Origin: a virus
IMG/VR virus record: IMGVR_UViG_3300009104_001680
Location: 1-29,429 of that record
DNA: 29,429 nt
Reading direction: 5' to 3' (one strand)
The translations under genes were made by a program, and so were the position numbers. The notes beneath the pieces were generated by a model. The model was given only the letters and a program-made list of their open reading frames with translations, was not told the origin of the DNA and searched no databases. Positions 11,440-17,855 of the stretch are shown here, piece after piece. Position 1 is the stretch's first letter, and each line of letters opens with the position of its first letter.

Positions 11440-11585
11440 GCTGGGATTGGCATTGGATAAGTTGGTTTAAAGGAACACCTTTTCAATGGGGTGAATTTAG
11501 ATTTAATAGTGGTAATCCATATAAAAGTTATAGATGTGGACCATTACTTATTCGTGTGTTTATAGTGGAGGCATCGTCGCTATGA
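11436..11585 (+). CDS. 49-aa Trp-rich protein, copy 1 of a duplicated gene
   Basis: GTG start overlapping the lysozyme stop. The product begins MSWDWHWISWFKGTPFQWGE and is rich in Trp, Gly and aromatic residues, ending in FIVEASSL. It differs from the second copy (12250) at one residue besides the last few. The final codons overlap the thyX ATG (ATGA). Function unknown; the Trp-rich amphipathic N-terminus could contact a membrane. Confidence 0.65.
   Translation: MSWDWHWISWFKGTPFQWGEFRFNSGNPYKSYRCGPLLIRVFIVEASSL
11437..11573 (+). repeat. 137-bp direct repeat, left copy
   Basis: Runs from TGAGCTGGGATTGG to GTGGAGGCA and matches 12251-12387 with only two substitutions by my alignment. It encodes nearly all of the duplicated small protein. 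Confidence 0.9.
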
Positions 11586-11588
11586 GCT
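11565..11588 (+). repeat. 24-bp repeat at the left edge of thyX
   Basis: GTGGAGGCATCGTCGCTATG plus AGCT is identical at 12233-12256. It contains the ribosome binding site and ATG of thyX here, and the end of thyX plus the start of the next small gene there. Confidence 0.9.
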
Positions 11589-12253
11589 CTGTAAATATTG
11601 TTGCCTATACCCAAGCAAAGGTAGAGGCAGAGGATTTTATCGCTTATTGCGCTAGAGTCAGTAATCCAGAAAATCAAAATAATAGTAAGACAGCTCCCAA
11701 GCTGTTAGCTTACTTAATAAAAAACCAACACTGGAGCCCGTTCGAGATGGCTTCAGTAACTATGGAAATAGTAACTACACGTGATATTTCCCGTCAAATA
11801 CTGCGTCATCGCAGCTTTTCTTTTCAAGAGTTTTCTCAACGGTATGCTGTGTCAGAAGACTTTAGTTTGCGAGAAGCCAGGCTTCAAGATAAAAAGAATC
11901 GACAAAACTCTGTCCACCTTAACCCTGACTCTACTAAAGAGAGTGCTATTGAAGGACACTGGTATCTTCAACAAGCAGAGATTATAAAAAGAGCTAAAGA
12001 AGTTTATAAGTGGGCTTTAGAAGAAGGTATTGCAAAAGAACAAGCCAGAGCTATACTACCCGAAGGAAACACAGAAACAACCGTATATATGGCAGGTACT
12101 TTACGTAGCTGGATTCATTATTGCCAATTACGTAGAGCTAATGGTACTCAGCTAGAGCATCAAGAAATAGCTGAGATGTGTTGGAAAAAATTAGAAAGTA
12201 TATATCCTAATGTAATTGAAGCATGTGAATCGGTGGAGGCATCGTCGCTATGA
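11582..12253 (+). CDS. thyX: flavin-dependent thymidylate synthase ThyX
   Basis: A 223-residue enzyme converting dUMP to dTMP with methylene-tetrahydrofolate, FAD and NADPH. The signature RHRxxSxxxxSxR is present as RHRSFSFQEFSQR (75-87), and further conserved segments include QHWSPFEMASVTMEI and the C-terminal LPEGNTETTVYMAGTLRSWI. Start 11582 (MSSVNIVAYTQAKV) has GTGGAGG upstream and overlaps the stop of the small gene. The last residues (VEASSL) are encoded by the same 24 bases that end copy 1 of the duplicated gene, evidence that this gene was joined in by recombination at those repeats. Confidence 0.95.
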   Translation: MSSVNIVAYTQAKVEAEDFIAYCARVSNPENQNNSKTAPKLLAYLIKNQHWSPFEMASVTMEIVTTRDISRQILRHRSFSFQEFSQRYAVSEDFSLREARLQDKKNRQNSVHLNPDSTKESAIEGHWYLQQAEIIKRAKEVYKWALEEGIAKEQARAILPEGNTETTVYMAGTLRSWIHYCQLRRANGTQLEHQEIAEMCWKKLESIYPNVIEACESVEASSL

Positions 12254-12256
12254 GCT
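12233..12256 (+). repeat. 24-bp repeat at the right edge of thyX
   Basis: Identical to 11565-11588. It encodes the C-terminal VEASSL of ThyX and the first codons of small-gene copy 2. Confidence 0.9.
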
Positions 12257-12396
12257 GGGATTGGCATTGGATAAGTTGGTTTAAAGGAACACCTTTTCAA
12301 TGGGGTGAATTTAGATTTAATAGCGGTAATCCATATAAAAGTTATAGATGTGGACCATTACTTATTCGTGTGTTTATGGTGGAGGCAAATGGTTGA
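12250..12396 (+). CDS. 48-aa Trp-rich protein, copy 2 of a duplicated gene
   Basis: ATG start overlapping the thyX stop. Same sequence as the copy at 11436 (MSWDWHWISWFKGTPFQWGE...) up to residue 42, one change there (Ile to Met), and ending in VEANG instead of VEASSL. It overlaps the purM start by 8 nt, with GGTGGAGGC serving as the purM ribosome binding site. This copy is probably in the ancestral place next to purM or equally derived; direction cannot be told from one genome. Confidence 0.65.
   Translation: MSWDWHWISWFKGTPFQWGEFRFNSGNPYKSYRCGPLLIRVFMVEANG
12251..12387 (+). repeat. 137-bp direct repeat, right copy
   Basis: Matches 11437-11573 with two substitutions, offset 814 bp. Recombination between copies would delete thyX and one small gene cleanly. 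Confidence 0.9.
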
Positions 12397-13219
12397 TCAA
12401 TTAAAAGCAGATGAATTTGCAAAGTACCTAGGTTTTAGTGAGTTTGCTGCGCGTCTTCCAAGAGGTAATAAGGATATTTATATAACCTGCGACGGGGTCG
12501 GAACAAAACTATATGTAGCAAACTGGTATAAAAAATGGGATACTATAGGTATAGATTTGGTTGCTATGTGTGCAAATGACCTTCTAGCTTGCGGAGCAAC
12601 GCCTTCAGCTTTCATGGACTACTATGCGGTAGATACTTTAAACCTTGATAAAAGTAAAGAAATTATTAAAGGTATTAAAAAGGGCTGTGAATTAGCAGGA
12701 TGTGAATTAGTAGGAGGAGAAACTGCCCAATTAGAAGGAGTCTTTGGATCCCCTCAGGGTTTTGATCTCTGTGGGTTTGCCATCGGAGAAGTACACCAAC
12801 GAACTAGAATACATTCTAAATTACAAACTCCTAAGGCAGGGGATTATCTTGTAGGAATTCCAAGTAGTGGATTACATAGTAATGGTTTTACTCAAATTAA
12901 AAATACATTAGGGCGAGCAGAGTGGATGCTAGAACCTACTCGTATTTATACTAAAGAAATAATTAGTAATTTAGCTAGGATTAAAAGGTGCGCCCATATA
13001 ACAGGAGGGGGTATAGTTAGAAATCTAAAACGTATTTTGAATGGAAGAACTTATCACTTATTTAACAGACCTTTTGAAGGTATATGGGAAATTGTATCCA
13101 GTAAATTTGATCGTGATGAAATGTTAAATACTTTTAATTGCGGTTGGGGTATGATTTTAATTACAGATACCTTAGACCTAAACCTTGAAGATGCAGAACA
13201 TATAGGAAATGTAATATGA
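12389..13219 (+). CDS. purM: phosphoribosylformylglycinamidine cyclo-ligase PurM (AIR synthetase), shortened
   Basis: A 276-residue version of the ATP-dependent enzyme that closes the imidazole ring in purine synthesis (usual bacterial length about 345). Conserved blocks are in order: CDGVGTKLYVANWY, IGIDLVAMCANDLLACGATP, ELVGGETAQLEGVF, VGIPSSGLHSNGF, HITGGGIVRNL. It lacks part of the normal N-terminus and C-terminal region. Start 12389 (MVDQLKADEF) follows GGTGGAGGC; the longer frame from 12305 overlaps the small duplicated gene. purM is known as an auxiliary gene in cyanophages. It would raise purine nucleotide supply if active. Confidence 0.9.
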   Translation: MVDQLKADEFAKYLGFSEFAARLPRGNKDIYITCDGVGTKLYVANWYKKWDTIGIDLVAMCANDLLACGATPSAFMDYYAVDTLNLDKSKEIIKGIKKGCELAGCELVGGETAQLEGVFGSPQGFDLCGFAIGEVHQRTRIHSKLQTPKAGDYLVGIPSSGLHSNGFTQIKNTLGRAEWMLEPTRIYTKEIISNLARIKRCAHITGGGIVRNLKRILNGRTYHLFNRPFEGIWEIVSSKFDRDEMLNTFNCGWGMILITDTLDLNLEDAEHIGNVI

Positions 13220-13656
13220 AACCAGGAAATCTTACACCAGGTAAAAAATTTGATCAAGAAAAGCCAATGCTATACTTACTGCCTCCCAAATCTCTAATAG
13301 AGATAGGGAGGGTTCTTACACATGGAGCAGAGAAGTACGGCCCAGAAAATTGGCGTAAAGTAGATGATCTACAGAATAGGTACACAAGCGCAGCATTAAG
13401 ACATATTGTTGCACACATGGAAGGTGAAAAGTATGATGAAGAGACATACTTATCTCACTTAGCCCATGCTATGTGCTGTTTACTATTTAAATTGGAGGAT
13501 GAATTAATTGAAGAGAGTGAAGAAGCAAGAACACGAGAAACTAACGCCCAGCAATATTACTCACGTCATAGAGCTGCTGTCGAAGGAACGCCCGATAACG
13601 AAAAAAGAAGCATGCGAGATTTTGAACATATCGTACAATACAACCCGATTAGCTAA
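13216..13656 (+). CDS. dATP/dGTP diphosphohydrolase N-domain-like protein (DUF5664/MazZ-like)
   Basis: Residues about 11-95 match the domain found in phage MazZ-like proteins: KFDQEKPMLYLLPPKSLIEI, VLTHGAEKYGPENWR, RYTSAALRHIVAHMEGE and LSHLAHAMCCLLFKLEDE. MazZ of phage S-2L hydrolyses dGTP/dATP-type nucleotides, but the substrate here is unknown. The start overlaps the purM stop (ATGA). The last 49 codons overlap the next HTH gene in another frame and look unlike the domain, so the real functional part probably ends near residue 97. Confidence 0.75.
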   Translation: MKPGNLTPGKKFDQEKPMLYLLPPKSLIEIGRVLTHGAEKYGPENWRKVDDLQNRYTSAALRHIVAHMEGEKYDEETYLSHLAHAMCCLLFKLEDELIEESEEARTRETNAQQYYSRHRAAVEGTPDNEKRSMRDFEHIVQYNPIS

Positions 13657-14149
13657 GATAATAGAAGAGCACCACGAAAAGGTAGAATATAGTACTAAAC
13701 GCAGGAGCATGAACAAGGGCAAGAAAGCCCAACCGCATGAAATTCAAACAGCAGTATTAGAATATCTCCAAGGAGATAATATTTCTGAAATAGCTAAAAG
13801 CATGTATCGCTCTGCGGGATTTGTAAAAGGAATATTAGAAAGAATAGGAGTACCACAACGACCCCCTTCAGCAGAAGAACGGGGTAGTCCTGCTTTTTTA
13901 CCTGAAAATTGTGTAGCAGAAGAATTTGTGCCTGGCGAAAAAGTATGGTCTGCAACGTACCATTCTCCTGCTATTGTGGACAAAGAAATAGAAGTAGCAA
14001 ACAAGTATGAAAGCAAAGGATACTCAGTATACGTTTTAGAAAAAACAGAAACTTTTAGTGTCGGAGGATTTTATGCTTATGCATTAGCATGTGAATTAGG
14101 GAAATTGACACACTTGGAAGAGTACGGAGTAAACCTTACAAAAATCTAG
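13508..14149 (+). CDS. HTH DNA-binding phage protein, 213 aa
   Basis: TTG start with GGAGG nine bases upstream. It contains two HTH-like regions: PITKKEACEILNISYNTTRL (about 29-48) and an ISEIAKSMYRSAGFVKGILE segment (about 93-112), typical of a resolvase/sigma-type DNA-reading helix pair. Then comes RPPSAEERGSPAFLPENCVA and a C-terminal alpha/beta part (KVWSATYHSPAIVDKEIEVA). The N-terminal 50 codons overlap the MazZ-like gene. I associate this layout with conserved HTH proteins of T4-like marine phages. Likely a regulator; target unknown. Confidence 0.7.
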   Translation: MKRVKKQEHEKLTPSNITHVIELLSKERPITKKEACEILNISYNTTRLAKIIEEHHEKVEYSTKRRSMNKGKKAQPHEIQTAVLEYLQGDNISEIAKSMYRSAGFVKGILERIGVPQRPPSAEERGSPAFLPENCVAEEFVPGEKVWSATYHSPAIVDKEIEVANKYESKGYSVYVLEKTETFSVGGFYAYALACELGKLTHLEEYGVNLTKI

Positions 14150-14168
14150 GGGAAGCCAAAAATAGTTC

Positions 14169-14198
14169 TTGACAAGAGAGGTAAATTTCAAATATAAT
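14169..14198 (+). promoter_or_regulatory. sigma70 promoter for the nuclease/methylase pair
   Basis: TTGACA (14169-14174), 18-bp spacer and TATAAT (14193-14198), preceded by AAATAGTTC as in several other promoters here. The leader carries GAGGAAAG before ATG 14225. Confidence 0.8.
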
Positions 14199-14224
14199 AG
14201 TAGTCTAAAAATGAGGAAAGAATA

Positions 14225-14710
14225 ATGTTACATATTTTAGAAGAGTTGTTAGATACAATTAAGCCAAAGAAAACAAGTTCAAAATTATTGTTGGCTGCAG
14301 GAATTACTTCATCGCAACAGTCTGTATTAATACAAGCAGGTAATAGATTAGAAGATTTTTGGAATCATTGTACGGATACTCTTGATGATAGTGCATCAAG
14401 TCGTCAAGTGGATTTTTTCTTTGAAAAAGGAGGGAAAAAATATTACTTTGAATTAAAGTCAAATACTAACTTAGATTCTGAAAAAGCTCCCGCCACTATA
14501 GAAAAAGTGAAAAAAGTAGCTAAAGAATTAGAAGCAGATATATTTGGTATCCTTAACCCAGTACGATTTGATGATTACTATGAATCTAAGTTGTCCCAAA
14601 CAATATTTGGTGTTCAAAGTATGATTGACCTTTTGGAACTACCTTTCACTGTAGAACAATATCAAGCTGTATTAGCAAAAAAATTAAAAGAGAAGTTAGT
14701 AGGATGTTAA
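14225..14710 (+). CDS. PD-(D/E)XK nuclease-like protein, candidate restriction endonuclease
   Basis: A 161-residue protein with a PD-(D/E)XK signature: Asp63 in SRQVDFFFEKGG, then YYFELKSN giving Glu76 and Lys78, on consecutive predicted strands. A helical N-terminal part precedes it, and a helical region (ATIEKVKKVAKELEAD) follows. Type II restriction enzymes often have just this layout. Its stop codon overlaps the ATG of a DNA adenine methylase, and both share one promoter, supporting a restriction-modification pair. It could instead be a recombination or DNA-degrading nuclease whose cut is blocked by the methylase. No recognised family name; specificity unknown. Confidence 0.6.
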   Translation: MLHILEELLDTIKPKKTSSKLLLAAGITSSQQSVLIQAGNRLEDFWNHCTDTLDDSASSRQVDFFFEKGGKKYYFELKSNTNLDSEKAPATIEKVKKVAKELEADIFGILNPVRFDDYYESKLSQTIFGVQSMIDLLELPFTVEQYQAVLAKKLKEKLVGC

Positions 14711-15639
14711 AACCAATAGTTAAGTACCAAGGGGGTAAATCAAAAGAAATTCCTGTTATTAAACAATACGCTAAGAATGCTACTAGGATTGTTGAGCCGT
14801 TTGCAGGAGGCGCTGCAGCAGCTTTTTATTTAGGTAAGCCTTCTGTATTATGTGACGTATATCACAATGTAATAAATCTATATCAAGTAGTGGCTAACCC
14901 AGATCATTTTACACAACTTCTGCAAGATGTAGAAACGTTAAAGGATGCAGAACATGATGACTTAGAGGCAGAGTATTATGTTGCTCGAGATTATATAAAT
15001 GAGCATAAAAATTCTACAGACTACGACCCTCAAAAAGCATACTATTATATAGTACTTCGTCAACTTTGTTTCTCTGGAATGGAGAGATACAATGCTGATG
15101 GAGATTTTAATGTGCCTTTTGGGCACTATAAAAGTTTTTCATGTAATTTAGAATCAAAGCATCACGAGTTTTTACAAATCTGTGAGCTTATTCATGGAAG
15201 CTTTGAAGAAGTACAAGTATTGGAAGGAGATTTTGTGTTTATAGATCCCCCATATTTAGATAGACTGGGTTATACAAAAGGGGACGGCTCTTTAGAGCTA
15301 CATAAAAATTTACTAAAATGGACACAAAAGTTAACAACAAATTGGCTTTTAATACATTCAGATCATGAATTTTACTTTGAAAATTACTCACATATTTTAA
15401 CTAATGAGTTTGGCTATTCTCAACGTTTTGGTAAAGACAAAGATCACTCAAATGCTAAAACGTATCATTTATATATAAGTAATGAGCCGAAAGAAATTAA
15501 ATTTTCTTCAGGCACAAAAGAAGGATTACAAATAGAATTAACAGATTTAATTAGAGATGCAGGGTTAGAAGTGGACAGTTCGATAATCTCTAAACTAACT
15601 GGCAAAGCTGCTCAGTATTTTATTAATGTACTATCTTAA
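14704..15639 (+). CDS. DNA adenine methylase (Dam/D12 class) with extra C-terminal domain
   Basis: A 311-residue N6-adenine methyltransferase. Visible motifs: VKYQGGKSKEI (motif X, 6-16), VEPFAGGAAAAF (motif I, 30-41), CDVYHNVINLY (50-60) and VFIDPPYLDR (motif IV, DPPY 181-184). The residues from about 275 to the end are not part of the D12 fold; they match the C-terminal domain of the HTH protein at 15704, including 13 identical residues starting IISKLTGKAAQ. The target site cannot be read from sequence (GATC is typical for the class). It overlaps the nuclease-like gene by 7 nt. Confidence 0.9.
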   Translation: MLKPIVKYQGGKSKEIPVIKQYAKNATRIVEPFAGGAAAAFYLGKPSVLCDVYHNVINLYQVVANPDHFTQLLQDVETLKDAEHDDLEAEYYVARDYINEHKNSTDYDPQKAYYYIVLRQLCFSGMERYNADGDFNVPFGHYKSFSCNLESKHHEFLQICELIHGSFEEVQVLEGDFVFIDPPYLDRLGYTKGDGSLELHKNLLKWTQKLTTNWLLIHSDHEFYFENYSHILTNEFGYSQRFGKDKDHSNAKTYHLYISNEPKEIKFSSGTKEGLQIELTDLIRDAGLEVDSSIISKLTGKAAQYFINVLS

Positions 15640-15648
15640 AAAAAGTTC

Positions 15649-15677
15649 TTGACACAAATGTTAAATAGAAGTATAAT
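15649..15677 (+). promoter_or_regulatory. sigma70 promoter
   Basis: TTGACA (15649-15654), 17-bp spacer and TATAAT (15672-15677), with GAGGAAAC before the ATG at 15704. Confidence 0.85.
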
Positions 15678-15703
15678 ATGTATTATAAAAATGAGGAAAC
15701 CAA

Positions 15704-16099
15704 ATGGGCGACCGATTTTATTTTCAACAACAACAAGCAAGAGGAAAACGCAGAATGGCGTGGGACGATGACAAAAAAGCTCAAGCGGTAGAAATGTACG
15801 AAGAGCAAAACCCAACTCCAGAAACTTCAATGGAGATTGTGGCAGAAATAGCAGATGAGCTAGGAGAAAGCCCCAACGGGGTTAGGATGATTTTAACAAA
15901 AGCTGGAGTCTACATAAAAAAGGCTCAAGCGAATGGGAATGGGGGTGCTTCTGGTGGTGGTACTCGCGTTTCTAAACAAGCTGCACAAGACGCTCTTATT
16001 GCGGCTATAAATGATAAGGGTCTTCCTATCGATGAAGATATTATATCTAAATTGACTGGTAAGGCAGCTCAATATTTTACAGGGCTATTGACCGACTAG
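15704..16099 (+). CDS. HTH DNA-binding protein with shared C-terminal domain (paralog C)
   Basis: A 131-residue protein. After a short lead (MGDRFYFQQQQARGKRRM) comes the HTH-like unit at about 20-70 (TSMEIVAEIADELGESPNGV, RMILTKAGVYIKK), then a flexible Gly/Asn linker (76-86) and the C-terminal domain (ALIAAINDKGLPIDEDIISK...). The latter is nearly the same as the tail of the adjacent methylase and resembles those of the 2787 and 3910 proteins. ATG 15755 with GAGGAAAAC is an alternative start. It has its own promoter and terminator, suggesting heavy or separately timed expression. Confidence 0.75.
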   Translation: MGDRFYFQQQQARGKRRMAWDDDKKAQAVEMYEEQNPTPETSMEIVAEIADELGESPNGVRMILTKAGVYIKKAQANGNGGASGGGTRVSKQAAQDALIAAINDKGLPIDEDIISKLTGKAAQYFTGLLTD

Positions 16100-16105
16100 G
16101 ATCAA

Positions 16106-16134
16106 CCTCGGGTGAGATTCCCGAGGCCCTTTTT
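16106..16134 (+). terminator. intrinsic terminator
   Basis: CCTCGGG (16106-16112) and CCCGAGG (16120-16126) form a 7-bp stem with a 7-nt loop, followed by CCCTTTTT. It ends the 15649 transcript. Confidence 0.85.
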
Positions 16135-16194
16135 AGGCTACATTTAGGTGTAGGGTAGTAAAAGATTTTACCAACCTGACCTATAAGGAGCCTT

Positions 16195-16461
16195 GTGAAA
16201 AAGGACGAACTAGCTTCTCTTGTAAATGAGTATGGTGATGCAATCATCACTTTTCGTAGTGAGAATTCAAGAAAGTTAAAGTACAATGTATGTACCGCCG
16301 ACTTTAGCACACCTTACATCCAGAGTAAAAAGAATAGAGCGAAAGAATCTGATGAAACCCTACTACTTTTTTGTTGGGACACAGATTCTTATCGCTTATT
16401 AAAACCTAAGAATGTAACGAGTGTTGTTCCCTTGGCTTCTGTATTGAGGAACGACAAATGA
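16195..16461 (+). CDS. hypothetical phage protein, 88 aa
   Basis: GTG start with AAGGAG upstream. The product begins MKKDELASLVNEYGDAIITF and carries a conserved-looking end (LLLFCWDTDSYRLLKPKNVT, SVVPLASVLRN), a motif I associate with proteins of T4-like marine phages. A small beta-rich domain is likely. The stop overlaps the start of the PC4-like gene, so the two are coupled. No promoter is seen right upstream; the short gap after the terminator holds a GTAAAA/TTTTAC hairpin. Confidence 0.65.
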   Translation: MKKDELASLVNEYGDAIITFRSENSRKLKYNVCTADFSTPYIQSKKNRAKESDETLLLFCWDTDSYRLLKPKNVTSVVPLASVLRNDK

Positions 16462-16763
16462 TTCAACTATATGAAGCACCTGCAGTTTATGAGCATATAA
16501 TTCATTATGATTACCAAAAAGAAACCCAAATTCGAGTGGTCGTTAGTACTTTTCGTGGTATTGAGTACCTTCATCTTCGGAGGTACTATCTTGATTTTGA
16601 CGAAGAGTGGAAGCCCTCACCAGAAGGAATTGCTATGCCCCTCGACTTCGACAACTCTAGAGAACTGTTTCGTGCCCTTACCGAAATTCTATCCTTAGCA
16701 GAGTCTAAGGCTATTATAGAGGAAAACTTTAAAGACTTACTGGATTCAATTTATTTGGAGTAG
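16458..16763 (+). CDS. PC4-like ssDNA-binding/transcription cofactor protein
   Basis: A 101-residue protein whose middle (about 24-75) reads like the PC4/p15 C-terminal domain: IRVVVSTFRGIEYLHLRRYY, DFDEEWKPSPEGIAMPLD, followed by a helix (SRELFRALTEILSL). PC4 proteins are dimeric and bind single-stranded DNA, with roles in transcription and repair; bacterial and phage versions exist. The start overlaps the stop of the preceding gene. In a phage it could stabilise ssDNA at replication forks or promoters. The assignment is by motif reading only. Confidence 0.65.
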   Translation: MIQLYEAPAVYEHIIHYDYQKETQIRVVVSTFRGIEYLHLRRYYLDFDEEWKPSPEGIAMPLDFDNSRELFRALTEILSLAESKAIIEENFKDLLDSIYLE

Positions 16764-16778
16764 TAGCCCTAATTATTC

Positions 16779-16807
16779 TTGACATTTTCAATTCTTTCAA
16801 GTATAAT
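16779..16807 (+). promoter_or_regulatory. sigma70 promoter, leaderless output
   Basis: TTGACA (16779-16784), 17-bp spacer and TATAAT (16802-16807). The ligase ATG at 16814 falls on the predicted +1. Confidence 0.85.
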
Positions 16808-16813
16808 ATCTTT

Positions 16814-17797
16814 ATGAATGAGAGAACTACGCAAAAAATAAAGAAGCAATACTACGAGGAAGGTACCAGTCCTTTGACTGATACTGAGTGGGATGCTTTG
16901 TATGAGGATAACAAAACCGTTGGATATAAGTCCAGTGGTGATGTTAAACATCTTTTCAGGTTACTTTCTTTACAGAAAACCTTTTCCTTAGAAGAATTGG
17001 AAATGTGGAGAAAACAATTTGATAGTATCTGTGTCAGAACCCCTAAACTGGATGGCAGCGCTATCTCAGTTCAATATAAGGGTGGTAGACTAGACATTGC
17101 TGCAACTCGTGGCGATGGTAAAGTAGGTATAGATATTACTGAAAAAGCACGGTTCCTCGTTCCAGAGGAAATCTGTATTGCTGGTGCAGTACAGATTGAT
17201 GGGGAGGTAGTAGTACCTAAAGGTTTTGCCAATGCTCGCAACTATGCAGCGGGGTCGCTAAACCTTAAAGATATTAATGTCTATAGAGAGCGTCTATATG
17301 ATTTATGCTTTATAGCATACGATCTTAAACAATATGAGCTTGGCTACAACCCCTGGAGAATATTTCCAGGGCATTCAAATACTTGGACGCAACTAATGGG
17401 TACTCTTTCTAGGGAAGGTTTTAAAACCGTAACTGATGAAGGGCTTTCAGACGTTTACCCTACAGACGGAGAAGTTTACAGAGTAAACAATCTAGCTGAA
17501 TGGCAAGCACACGGAAGCACCGCTCATCACCCTAGAGGCTCTATGGCTTTTAAAATTCAAAAACAAGGCGTAGAGACTACATTACTAGATGTTGTGTGGC
17601 AAGTCGGGAAGTCAGGCGTTGTTAGTCCCGTAGCTGTGCTCGACCCTGTGGAAATTGATGGAGCTAACGTATCAAAAGCCACGCTACACAATATCCAGTA
17701 TATTCGTGACCTAAATTTAGAACTTGGGTGTAGAGTTGAAGTAATAAGAAGCGGAGAAATTATCCCTCGTGTTGTACGACGACTTGACGAAAAATAA
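16814..17797 (+). CDS. ligA: NAD-dependent DNA ligase, N-terminal subunit (adenylation and OB domains)
   Basis: 327 residues covering the nucleotidyltransferase and OB parts of bacterial LigA. The adenylated Lys is in PKLDGSAISVQY (Lys78), followed by TRGDG (98-102), QIDGEVVVP, NARNYAAGSLN, YPTDGEVYRV and AFKIQKQGVETTL, then the OB-fold pattern WQVGKSGVVSPVAVLDPV and VIRSGEIIPRVV. The N-terminal Ia domain is short. The zinc finger, HhH and BRCT domains are missing here and lie in the next gene. T5 phage also has a two-gene NAD ligase. Translation starts at the first base of the transcript, with no ribosome binding site. Confidence 0.92.
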   Translation: MNERTTQKIKKQYYEEGTSPLTDTEWDALYEDNKTVGYKSSGDVKHLFRLLSLQKTFSLEELEMWRKQFDSICVRTPKLDGSAISVQYKGGRLDIAATRGDGKVGIDITEKARFLVPEEICIAGAVQIDGEVVVPKGFANARNYAAGSLNLKDINVYRERLYDLCFIAYDLKQYELGYNPWRIFPGHSNTWTQLMGTLSREGFKTVTDEGLSDVYPTDGEVYRVNNLAEWQAHGSTAHHPRGSMAFKIQKQGVETTLLDVVWQVGKSGVVSPVAVLDPVEIDGANVSKATLHNIQYIRDLNLELGCRVEVIRSGEIIPRVVRRLDEK

Positions 17798-17800
17798 ATC

Positions 17801-17829
17801 TTGACAAAAAACCTGAATTAAAATATAAT
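17801..17829 (+). promoter_or_regulatory. sigma70 promoter between ligase subunit genes
   Basis: TTGACA (17801-17806), 17-bp spacer and TATAAT (17824-17829), three bases after the first ligase stop. The leader has AGAGGA before ATG 17856. Confidence 0.85.
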
Positions 17830-17855
17830 ATACTTTCAAATTTAGAGGAATATCT

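Noticed and set aside
12305-12388. N-terminal extension of PurM from 12305
   Set aside because: The extension lies within the duplicated small gene in another frame and does not resemble PurM; ATG 12389 has a strong ribosome binding site.
13216-13656. Evidence of a 2-aminoadenine (Z-genome) phage from the MazZ-like gene
   Set aside because: No PurZ or DatZ is visible, PurM is a different enzyme, and the MazZ-like domain is common in ordinary phages.
14211-14225. Four-codon upstream ORF (MRKE) before the nuclease-like gene
   Set aside because: Its bases are the ribosome binding site GAGGAAAG of the real start; a similar ATGAGGAAA also precedes 15704 without forming a uORF.
16507-16698. 63-codon hydrophobic ORF inside the PC4-like gene
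   Set aside because: Shadow frame; the PC4-like frame carries a recognisable domain and a coupled start.
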